DNA of 32,183 nucleotides, from assembly GCA_002294045.1 (NCBI GenBank), contig DBEP01000105.1, positions 1 to 32,183 on the forward strand. Reading direction: 5' to 3'. The DNA comes from Lachnoclostridium sp. UBA903. GTDB lineage: Bacteria; Bacillota; Clostridia; Lachnospirales; Lachnospiraceae. Both the position numbers and the translations under genes were made by a program. This document shows, one piece after another, positions 1 through 6,156 of this stretch. The notes beneath the pieces were generated by a model, which was not told where the DNA came from, searched no databases, and saw only the letters and a list, made by a program, of their open reading frames with translations. Position 1 is the first letter of the stretch. Every line of letters starts with the position of its first letter.

Positions 1-637
1 GAATTTTAAAATTGCTGATATTGCTGACCTTGGCTGCCAGTACAAATTCCCTGGATTTTAAGCTTAACACTTCACCCCGGACCAGCCTTGCCATACCCAG
101 CCAGCTGGTAAACCCGATAACTGCAATAATATTGACAATTCCTCCGTTTTCTACTATCTGTGCCAGTAAAATAACATAGAGCGTGGAGGGGACGGAGTCT
201 ACAACTTCCACAATACGCATCATAACCGTATCTGTTTTTCCTCCGGCATAACCGGAAACCGCCCCATAGAATACGCCGATTACAACGGAAATAATACTGG
301 CGGAAAATCCCACAAGCAATGAGATTCTGGCCCCGTATATAATTCGTATCATTAAGTCCCTGCCCAGATTATCTGTCCCCATTAAGTGCTTTGCAGAAGG
401 CGTCTGAAATGCTTCCGCCAGGTTCTGGTATCCGTAATCCCATTTGCTGATATAGGGACCGAACACTGCCAGGGCGATCATGAATAGAATCAGTACCAAG
501 CCAAGTAATCCTAATTTATTTCTGCAAAACCGGTACCAGGCATCTTTTGCAAAGGAGGACGGCGGTCTTAAGATAACATCCGTCTGTTTGTCCTCCTGGG
601 GTATTCTTTTAAATGAAATTGCCGCCGTTTTATCCAT
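1..637 (-). CDS. OppC/DppC-type ABC importer permease (partial, 3' end beyond the window)
   Basis: Inner-membrane permease subunit of a peptide/nickel-type ABC importer. The start ATG at 637 has a good ribosome binding site (GGAAGGAGG) just upstream; 212 codons are visible before the left edge. After a cytoplasmic N-terminus of about 35 residues comes a first membrane helix (GLLGLVLILFMIALAVFG), then the family-typical stretch HLMGTDNLGRDLMIRIIYGAR, which marks the OppC-type subunit, and further helices. The EAA loop that contacts the ATPase begins at the edge (REFVLAAK). It lies 21 bp downstream of the OppB-type gene and is surely cotranscribed with it. The substrate cannot be told: peptides, nickel and some oligosaccharides use this family. 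The binding protein and the ATPases are not in the window. Confidence 0.93.
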   Translation of the reverse strand, partial: MDKTAAISFKRIPQEDKQTDVILRPPSSFAKDAWYRFCRNKLGLLGLVLILFMIALAVFGPYISKWDYGYQNLAEAFQTPSAKHLMGTDNLGRDLMIRIIYGARISLLVGFSASIISVVIGVFYGAVSGYAGGKTDTVMMRIVEVVDSVPSTLYVILLAQIVENGGIVNIIAVIGFTSWLGMARLVRGEVLSLKSREFVLAAKVSNISNFKI

Positions 638-658
638 AGGTTTCTGCCTCCTTCCCGT

Positions 659-1585
659 CTAATTGTCTTTTGCTACTTTTATTCTCGGGTCAATCAGTGT
701 ATATAATATGTCTACAATTAAAATAATGGTTACCAATATAACGGAATAAAAAATTGTCAGCCCCATAATCATGGAATAATCCCTGTTAAATATGGACTCC
801 GTAAAAGACTGGCCCAGCCCCGGAATTGCAAATATCTGTTCAATTACAAAGCTTCCGCAAATAATTCCCGCAAACATGGGCCCTAATATGGTAAGTACCG
901 GAAGGATGGCATTCTTAAGGGCATGAATATAGGTCACTACGAACCGGTCCGCTCCCTTGGCCCTGGCCGTTCTGATATAATCGGCTTCCATAACCTCCAG
1001 CATACTGGAACGCATATATTTGGTTATGGTAGCCAGGGGAGCGGCCGCCAGAGCCAAAACAGGCATCACCGCATGTTTCCATGTGCCCCACATCGCCACC
1101 GGAAAAATTCCCAGTTTATAACCTGCATAATACATTAACAGACTGGCCAGCACAAAACTGGGTACCGATATAAATATGGTCGTCATTATCTTCAAAATAT
1201 TATCCTGCCACCGGTTCTCCTTAAGTGCGCTGATAATTCCAAGTGGAATTCCCAGGCCGGCAGCGGTAATCATGGCCATAACCCCCAGCAGACAGGAAAC
1301 CGGAAAGGTTCTCTTTATAATGTCGTTGACCGTTTCCGTCTTATAATAATAGGATAAACCGAAATCAAATTTTGCTATGTTCCCGATATATTTTATGTAT
1401 TGCTGAAGGACAGGCAAATCCAGGTTATAACGCTTTTCCAGATTCTCTATTACCGATTGGGGCAGCGCTCTGTCCTTGGTAAAAGGCCCTCCGGGAATTG
1501 CCCTGGACAGCCAGAATGTAAACGTAGCGATAAGAAAAACAACAATAATTGCCAAAAAAATACGTTTCATAATATACTTAATCAT
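659..1585 (-). CDS. OppB/DppB-type ABC importer permease
   Basis: First permease subunit of the same peptide-type importer, 308 aa, full length for the family. Residues 9-29 form the first membrane helix. It is followed by the typical N-terminal extracytoplasmic segment (SRAIPGGPF...LPQSVIENLEKRYNLDLPVLQQYIKY). The EAA loop is visible near residues 200-225 (EADYIRTARAKGADRFVVTYIHALKNAILP), and the protein ends with the usual DPRIKV tail. The ribosome binding site is weak (GGCAGGGAT), and a small palindromic repeat sits immediately upstream of it. No binding-protein gene precedes it. The only visible promoter upstream, near 1964-1991, is separated from the gene by a strong terminator at 1825-1850, so expression may depend on read-through or on an unseen promoter. 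Confidence 0.94.
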   Translation of the reverse strand: MIKYIMKRIFLAIIVVFLIATFTFWLSRAIPGGPFTKDRALPQSVIENLEKRYNLDLPVLQQYIKYIGNIAKFDFGLSYYYKTETVNDIIKRTFPVSCLLGVMAMITAAGLGIPLGIISALKENRWQDNILKIMTTIFISVPSFVLASLLMYYAGYKLGIFPVAMWGTWKHAVMPVLALAAAPLATITKYMRSSMLEVMEADYIRTARAKGADRFVVTYIHALKNAILPVLTILGPMFAGIICGSFVIEQIFAIPGLGQSFTESIFNRDYSMIMGLTIFYSVILVTIILIVDILYTLIDPRIKVAKDN

Positions 1586-1599
1586 ATTCTATCCCTGCC

Positions 1600-1630
1600 G
1601 CATACCGCAGTCCTGTCTGCGATACTGCCA
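1600..1630. repeat. Short palindromic repeat, copy 1
   Basis: A 31-bp element with 8-bp arms (1603-1610 and 1617-1624, one G:T pair) ending in GATACTGCCA. A second copy at 4034-4064 matches at about 24 of 31 positions. The differences keep the stem paired. Both copies sit about 15 bp upstream of a minus-strand start codon. Confidence 0.6.
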
Positions 1631-1785
1631 TATATGGCTGAAAAAAGGTATCTGGCATTCCTTTCCTTCATTATATTTTCTTTCAGCCTTCCGGATACGG
1701 TACCGGTAACGGCATCCGAATTGTATTCATTCCTACCTAAGTTACAATTTTCCATAGCACGTCATACGCATCCCCGGTCGAGTTT

Positions 1786-1819
1786 TTATCTCATAGGATG
1801 AACTTTCCTATGAGACAAA
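1786..1819 (-). repeat. Terminator-adjacent repeat, copy 1
   Basis: An inverted repeat with 10-bp perfect arms (1789-1798 and 1806-1815) and a 7-nt loop, lying directly behind the U-tract of the minus-strand terminator at 1825-1850. On the minus strand it reads TTGTCTCATAGGAAAGTTC followed by ATCCTATGAG. A related sequence, TTGTCTCATAGAGTTCGTCC followed by TATG, occupies the same place behind the terminator at 8844-8864. Confidence 0.55.
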
Positions 1820-1850
1820 AAAATAGGGTGTTCTTGTCAAAGAACACCCT
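1817..1850 (-). terminator. Rho-independent terminator, minus strand
   Basis: Perfect 11-bp arms (AGGGTGTTCTT at 1825-1835 and its complement at 1840-1850) with a 4-nt loop. On the minus strand they are followed by ATTTTTTTG. It lies between the promoter at 1964-1991 and the OppB-type gene, so it either ends a transcript of roughly 130-140 nt or attenuates the importer operon. Confidence 0.85.
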
Positions 1851-1933
1851 TGTCCGATTACTATTCCGTTTATAACTTGATTTATTAATAAAAGTCTTAA
1901 AAAATTTATTATTTCACAAATCATCATACTATA

Positions 1934-1991
1934 CTTTGTTATAGACTTTAGTCTATAACAAAGATTATATCATGTTATTTCGTCTTGTCAA
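1934..1991 (-). promoter_or_regulatory. Promoter with palindromic operator
   Basis: On the minus strand TTGACA (1991-1986) and TATAAT (1969-1964) are 16 bp apart. Immediately downstream of the -10 lies a perfect inverted repeat with 13-bp arms (CTTTGTTATAGAC at 1934-1946 and its complement at 1951-1963) around TTTA, covering the expected start of transcription. This geometry suits a repressor operator or a 5'-terminal stabilising hairpin. Transcription would meet the terminator at 1825-1850 after about 110-130 nt. Confidence 0.65.
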
Positions 1992-2067
1992 CATTTTAAC
2001 ATGATATTTATCAATTTTTTTTGCCATTTTATACATAACTGTAAAAAAGCTTGCGGTCCTTAGGCAA

Positions 2068-2109
2068 GAAATAAACCGCGAAAATTCTGAGTAATTGAAT
2101 TTCCGCGGT
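2068..2109 (-). terminator. Terminator of the marR-MATE operon
   Basis: Thirteen-bp arms (2075-2087 and 2097-2109, one G:T pair) with a 9-nt loop. On the minus strand they are followed by TTTATTTCTT. It begins 19 bp after the stop codon of the MATE gene. Confidence 0.8.
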
Positions 2110-2127
2110 CCATATTGTCAGTAATGC

Positions 2128-3528
2128 TTATATCCCATCCGCTAAGTCCTCTCTCCCGACACCTGTACCATGTACCAAAACTGTTCCCTGACAGGCAGCC
2201 AGCTTTCTCATTTCCACAAATATAAAGGTTCCGGTTATCACGGTTGATACAATATCCGCCAGGGGTCCGGCGAATAGGACGCCTTCCAATTCGAAAAATC
2301 TCGGTAATATCAGCAGTGCCGGTATCAGTATCAACACCTGTCTGGAAAGCCCCAGCAGGGCAGAATGTTTTGGTTTCCCGACAGCCTGGAAATAGTTTGA
2401 CGAAACAATCTGAAATCCGACAACAGGCAGAAACATCATGAATGACTTAATTGCCATGGTTGAGAAAGCAATCAGCTCCGCGTCCTTGCTGTTAAAGAGA
2501 TAAACCAACTGTTTCGGAAAAACTCTAGTAACTATCCAGCCGATTACTACAATAACCGTTGCAAATACAACTGCCAGCTTATATGCTTCTTTTACCCTGT
2601 CGTATTTTTTTGCTCCGTAATTATACCCGATAATAGGCTGAACACCTTGGTTAATGCCAAACAGGGGCATAATCATAAGAGTTATTATACTGCTTACAAT
2701 ACCCATGCCGGAAATGGCAATATCTCCACCGTAAGCAGACAGACTGGTATTCATAATCAGGTTTTGTATACTTGCAGCTAACTGCATTGCAAAAGGAGCA
2801 AGGCCTAAGCTAAGTATTCCAAATACAATGGAAGGTTTCAGTATTAAATTTTTATATCGTATTTTTAATAAGCTTTTGCCTCTCAGAAAATATAAGATTA
2901 CCCATACTGCTGAAACTAACTGGGACAGGATGGTAGCAAGTGCGGCGCCTTTCATTCCCCAATGAAATACAAAAATAAAGATTGGATCCAATACCGTATT
3001 AATAAGCGCACCAATTAGCATGGTATACATTGCAATTTTGGGATTTCCTTCGGAGCGGATAAAATTATTCATGCCCATTCCAACGGACTGAAATACCCCT
3101 CCCACCAGAATGATCTGAAGATAATCCTTGGCATAGGGTGATATTTGTTCACTGGCTCCTAAAAGCCTTAGCAAGGGATTCAGGGTCGCCAATCCTATTA
3201 TGGTTATTACCAGTGAAATTAAAATCATCAGAGTGATTGCATTGCCAAAAATACATTCCGCCTCTTCCTGTTTATTTTCACCCAGCCGGATTGACACCAG
3301 GGAATTGGCTCCCACTCCGATTAACACCGAAAAAGCCATCATAACCAGCATAACCGGGAAAGCAATGGTAGTTCCCCCAATCCCAAGGGAACCCACTCCG
3401 TTTCCTATAAAAATTCTGTCCACTATATTATATAAGGCATTTACCAGCATGCCAATAATTGCCGGTATGGAAAATTTAATCAGCAGCTTTATTACTTTTG
3501 ATTCACCTAATTGTTTTGAATTATCCAT
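2128..3528 (-). CDS. MATE family multidrug exporter
   Basis: Multi-pass inner-membrane antiporter of the MATE (NorM/DinF-like) superfamily, 466 aa, a normal length. The two MatE halves are visible: the N-terminal half begins LLIKFSIPAIIGMLVNALYN with DRIFIGNGVG soon after, and the C-terminal half holds PLFGINQGVQPIIGYNYGAK. About twelve hydrophobic segments can be counted. Start ATG at 3528 has AGGAGAG upstream. The gene follows marR by 41 bp and shares its promoter, and a terminator follows directly. Likely role: proton- or sodium-driven efflux of a toxic compound that is also the ligand of the MarR regulator. The substrate is not predictable. Confidence 0.95.
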   Translation of the reverse strand: MDNSKQLGESKVIKLLIKFSIPAIIGMLVNALYNIVDRIFIGNGVGSLGIGGTTIAFPVMLVMMAFSVLIGVGANSLVSIRLGENKQEEAECIFGNAITLMILISLVITIIGLATLNPLLRLLGASEQISPYAKDYLQIILVGGVFQSVGMGMNNFIRSEGNPKIAMYTMLIGALINTVLDPIFIFVFHWGMKGAALATILSQLVSAVWVILYFLRGKSLLKIRYKNLILKPSIVFGILSLGLAPFAMQLAASIQNLIMNTSLSAYGGDIAISGMGIVSSIITLMIMPLFGINQGVQPIIGYNYGAKKYDRVKEAYKLAVVFATVIVVIGWIVTRVFPKQLVYLFNSKDAELIAFSTMAIKSFMMFLPVVGFQIVSSNYFQAVGKPKHSALLGLSRQVLILIPALLILPRFFELEGVLFAGPLADIVSTVITGTFIFVEMRKLAACQGTVLVHGTGVGREDLADGI

Positions 3529-3569
3529 TTATTCTCTCCTGTCCAAATGTTATATCCGCTTATTTTTCA

Positions 3570-4019
3570 TTATTGTATATTATCTGCAAAATTATCTATT
3601 ACACGCAGCAGATAATTCTTAAAAGAAACCGCCTCCTCTTCCGTAAATCCGTTCAGAATCCTATTTTGATGTTTAAAAGATATTTCATCCAGCTGCTTCA
3701 GCTTATCCATTGCTTTATCCGTAATTCTGATAAGGCAGGATCTTTTATCTCTGGGATTTACTAATCTTTCGGCCCACTCCTGGGCCTCCAGCCTGTCAAG
3801 GATACCCGACATGGTAGGCCTGTCAAATTGTAATCTGTCCGCTATGCATGCCGGGGGCAGCCCTGATTCGGAGGTCTCCTTCTGATGATTATAAATCTCC
3901 TTCAGAACCATAAATTGACCGGGAGTAATACCAACCTCGTTTAATTTACAGGAGAACTCGTTTTTGGCCGACATAGCCGCTCTATGTAAAATATATCCTA
4001 TACTTTTATCCTTTAACAT
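3570..4019 (-). CDS. MarR family transcriptional regulator
   Basis: Winged-helix DNA-binding protein, 149 aa, typical MarR length. N-terminal dimerisation helix (LHRAAMSAKNEFSCKLNEVG), then the helix-turn-helix (CIADRLQFDRPTMSGILDRL), the wing (ERLVNPRDKRSCLIRITDKA, with the family-typical Asp-x-Arg), and a C-terminal dimerisation helix. It is the first gene of a two-gene operon with the MATE exporter. A perfect palindrome overlaps the -10 of the promoter at 4161-4195, which suggests autorepression relieved by a ligand. The leader between promoter and start codon (4020-4160) is rich in small inverted repeats: 4037-4058, 4076-4091, and 4094-4103 pairing with 4137-4146. Confidence 0.93.
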   Translation of the reverse strand: MLKDKSIGYILHRAAMSAKNEFSCKLNEVGITPGQFMVLKEIYNHQKETSESGLPPACIADRLQFDRPTMSGILDRLEAQEWAERLVNPRDKRSCLIRITDKAMDKLKQLDEISFKHQNRILNGFTEEEAVSFKNYLLRVIDNFADNIQ

Positions 4020-4033
4020 TTTTCACACCCATT

Positions 4034-4064
4034 GCATATCGCAAGCAAGCTTGCGATACTGCCA
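4034..4064. repeat. Short palindromic repeat, copy 2
   Basis: Thirty-one bp with perfect 9-bp arms TATCGCAAG (4037-4045) and CTTGCGATA (4050-4058), ending in CTGCCA. It matches the element at 1600-1630 and is likewise placed just upstream of a minus-strand start codon. Confidence 0.6.
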
Positions 4065-4160
4065 CAGAATAAAATGTGAAACAAGTTTCACAGGTTGAAA
4101 GAATCTGTTAGCGGCGTCCTTTCTTTATACTTTATTTTCTTTCAACATTCACCTCGCATA

Positions 4161-4195
4161 ATAGTTAGCATACTAACTATCTGCGAAAATGTCAA
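4161..4195 (-). promoter_or_regulatory. marR promoter and operator
   Basis: On the minus strand TTGACA (4195-4190), 17 bp, then TATGCT (4172-4167). A perfect palindrome ATAGTTAG-CATA-CTAACTAT (4161-4180) overlaps the -10. The size and symmetry match known MarR-family operators, so self-regulation is inferred. Confidence 0.7.
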
Positions 4196-4205
4196 TACCT
4201 TTATC

Positions 4206-4232
4206 AAAAAAGTCACGCTCGCAGACTTTTTT
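4206..4232. terminator. Possible bidirectional terminator
   Basis: AAAAAAGTC (4206-4214) and GACTTTTTT (4224-4232) are perfect complements around a 9-nt loop, leaving a T-run on either strand. It lies upstream of the marR promoter. On the plus strand no gene precedes it; on the minus strand it follows the 3' end of the lipoprotein gene at 4372. The 140-bp stretch from here to 4371 holds no other convincing feature. Confidence 0.4.
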
Positions 4233-4371
4233 CACAAAGGTCATAATTTTTATGGTTTCGTCCATGTCTATTACCGCTTTCTATGGGACAAAAAAATGGC
4301 CAAAGCTTTTTTGTTGCTTCAGCCACTTAAAATTTTATAATGTTCTGTCAGATTTACTCTAACGTTTCTGT

Positions 4372-5268
4372 TTATGCGCCGCGGCACACACGAAAACCCG
4401 TATCACCGCTCCTGCTATTTGCGTTCCATTTGTCCCTGAAAGACGACTCGCAGCAGTAGTAGTCGCCAAGCCAGCCGCCGCCCTTGAAAACCCGCAAAGA
4501 GCCCCTGTTACCGTCCGCATCTTCATACCAGTCAAAACACCATTCCCTTACGTTACCTGACATATCGTATAGGCCTAACTCATTGGGTTTCTTTTCACCG
4601 ACAGATTTTGTTTTATTATTATTGTTTTCTATCGCAGGCCAATTCCAGAATCCTGTTAATTTTACATCTCCGGAATTTTCCCAGTACCATCCTACTTCAT
4701 CTGCCTGATCGCTTCCGCTGTATGCATAACTCTTGCTCATCCTGCCTCCGCCTGCAGCATATTCCCATTCCGCTTCGGTCGGCAGCCGGTAACCATTCGC
4801 TCCCTCATTAATCGTTACCGTCCATTTTATATCATCATCTTCATTTGTATTATCCGGGTCTTTTTTAGTCTTGTCTATCTTGTAATACGGTTCTAAGTCT
4901 TCTTTTATACTTCTTTTATTACAGTACTCAACACAATCATACCAGCTTACCATTTCTACAGGCAAATCACTGCCTTTAAATTCGGAGGCATTACTTGCAT
5001 ATTCTACCTTAAAATTCTTGTCTTTGAATTCGGAGGGATTATTCCCCATTACCTCAACCCACTCTTTTTGGGTTACCTCATATTTGCCCATATAAAAGTC
5101 CGATGTGGTTACATTTTTTCCATAATAATTGGACTTCGTGTTTATAAAAGTTCCGCCTTTGATTAATACAAACTCCTCCGTCTTTTTCTGGTTAACTGCT
5201 TCGTCCTGCGAACAAGCGCCGGCAGTAACCATTATTGCTATTAAAAGGAAAACCGAAAGTATTCTCAT
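4372..5268 (-). CDS. Lipoprotein with FGE/SUMF1-type C-type-lectin-like domain, copy 2
   Basis: Predicted surface lipoprotein of 298 aa. The ATG at 5268 is chosen over an upstream frame extension because AAAGGAGA precedes it and a signal peptide follows (MRILSVFLLIAIMVTAGACS, lipid-attachment Cys19). Residues about 33-296 form an FGE-sulfatase (formylglycine-generating-enzyme-like) domain: YEVTQKEW, LPVEMVSWYDCVEYCN, GYRLPTEAEWEYAAGGG, NELGLYDMSGNVREWCFDWY and the closing GFRVCRG. The two catalytic cysteines of true FGE (C-x4-C after the Gly-Gly motif) are not conserved; here it reads GGGWLGDYYCCESSFR. It is therefore unlikely to activate sulfatases, and a binding role is more plausible. Relative to its paralogue at 6157-6987 it has a 16-residue insertion (about 82-98) that repeats Ser-Glu-Phe-Lys, and a strongly different C-terminus (4375-4473). 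It is the last gene of module B. Confidence 0.88.
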   Translation of the reverse strand: MRILSVFLLIAIMVTAGACSQDEAVNQKKTEEFVLIKGGTFINTKSNYYGKNVTTSDFYMGKYEVTQKEWVEVMGNNPSEFKDKNFKVEYASNASEFKGSDLPVEMVSWYDCVEYCNKRSIKEDLEPYYKIDKTKKDPDNTNEDDDIKWTVTINEGANGYRLPTEAEWEYAAGGGRMSKSYAYSGSDQADEVGWYWENSGDVKLTGFWNWPAIENNNNKTKSVGEKKPNELGLYDMSGNVREWCFDWYEDADGNRGSLRVFKGGGWLGDYYCCESSFRDKWNANSRSGDTGFRVCRGA

Positions 5269-5301
5269 AGATATTTCTCCTTTAAACTGATAAAAAAGTG
5301 A

Positions 5302-5332
5302 TAGAAGGTAATATTCAAGCAGTATGCAGGTA
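5302..5332 (+). repeat. Inverted repeat B, arm downstream of the divergent GH11 gene
   Basis: A 31-bp sequence, TAGAAGGTAATATTCAAGC then AGTATGCAGGTA. The reverse complement of 6072-6102 matches it at 28 of 31 positions, and GTGTCA follows in both after a one-base shift. The arm lies between the GH11 stop (5448) and the lipoprotein start (5268). The space between this arm and the GH11 gene contains a plus-oriented hairpin (about 5352-5382) followed by CCTTTTTCTTT. Confidence 0.75.
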
Positions 5333-5447
5333 AGTGTCATTATTTTAAATTATCAGGCTGTCCCGTTATGTCACCGGACGGCCTTTTTCTTTATAAAAGG
5401 TGGACTTCGTCATATGTAAACCCAAAAACTACCCTTGATAAAGGATC

Positions 5448-6032
5448 TTAGTTAACAGTTACATCGGCGTTACCATTACTGCCGCCCCAGCCTTCTGTCG
5501 CTACTATACAGTAGTTTGTATTGCCTACGGGCTGTCCCAGACTTCTCCAGCCGTTAAAATGCTCCCCAAGATTTATGCCGCTGCTGCCATTCCCGCTGCA
5601 ATTATACTGGGTAAAAGTTGTATAGCCTTCAATGGAAGGTCCGGTTACCGATTGTGTGTATAAGGTATAGGTGCCTTTACTGGTATTATATGAGCCTCTA
5701 TTAGTACCGCCGCCGCGGCCGATATAATATTCTACCAGCGGTCCCGTAAGCCACCCGTAAACGCCAAAATATTGAGCGCCACTGGCGTAGCCTGACCAGG
5801 TCATCGTTCTGCTTCCCGAAGGATTATAGCCTTTACCGGCAACAAAATTCCCCACATTGCTCCAGTTAACCCTGTAACGGCCACCGGCCAAATTCTCGTA
5901 GTTTACCGTCCCTTGACCATTGGTCCAGCTTTGTGAGTAGTTTGTGGCCGATGCGGTAATTGCAAACAACATGGTAAAACAAATGGAAATAGCCAACATT
6001 GCAGCCAAACTTTTTTTACTAAACCCTAACAT
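5448..6032 (-). CDS. Divergent secreted GH11 (xylanase-family) protein
   Basis: Predicted secreted protein of 194 aa. Start ATG at 6032 follows GGGAGGT; the frame is open further upstream, but that extension contains the repeat arm and no signal. Signal peptide at about 1-29 (KKSLAAMLAISICFTMLFAITASA). The mature part has the GH11 beta-jelly-roll pattern: SWTNGQGTVNYENLAGGRYRVNWSNVGNFVAGKGYN, YGWLTGPLVEYYI with nucleophile-position Glu101, the thumb GPSIEG, and ATEGWGGSNGNADVTVN with acid/base-position Glu180. Compared with the canonical enzyme at 7302-7940, the first-strand Trp (DYWQNW) is Ser here, the thumb-side Arg before the PSIDG motif is Ser (about residue 128), and the segment around SVRQSKR is replaced. 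Catalysis may persist, but substrate range has probably shifted. Alternative: a carbohydrate-binding or inactive homologue. Confidence 0.85.
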   Translation of the reverse strand: MLGFSKKSLAAMLAISICFTMLFAITASATNYSQSWTNGQGTVNYENLAGGRYRVNWSNVGNFVAGKGYNPSGSRTMTWSGYASGAQYFGVYGWLTGPLVEYYIGRGGGTNRGSYNTSKGTYTLYTQSVTGPSIEGYTTFTQYNCSGNGSSGINLGEHFNGWRSLGQPVGNTNYCIVATEGWGGSNGNADVTVN

Positions 6033-6071
6033 AAATAATTTTACCTCCCTTGATATTTCTATTTGACACCG

Positions 6072-6102
6072 TACCTGCATACTATTTGAATATTACCTTT
6101 TA
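6072..6102 (-). repeat. Inverted repeat B, arm upstream of the divergent GH11 gene
   Basis: Read on the minus strand: TAAAAGGTAATATTCAAAT then AGTATGCAGGTA, the inverted partner of 5302-5332. It is preceded on the minus strand (6121-6103) by CAGGAAAGGGAGTGATTT, which also precedes the arm at 7979-8011. It lies in the leader, about 40 bp before the GH11 start codon. Confidence 0.75.
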
Positions 6103-6156
6103 CAAATCACTCCCTTTCCTGATTCAAATCAAAACTCTAAAGCTAAGAAACAACCT

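Noticed and set aside
1818..1930. 38-codon minus-strand frame in the importer leader
   Set aside because: Lacks a ribosome binding site and passes through the terminator stem; kept only as part of the leader observation.
4095..4340. Open frame on the plus strand opposite the marR leader
   Set aside because: No ribosome binding site; it runs through the marR promoter, operator and a terminator-like hairpin.
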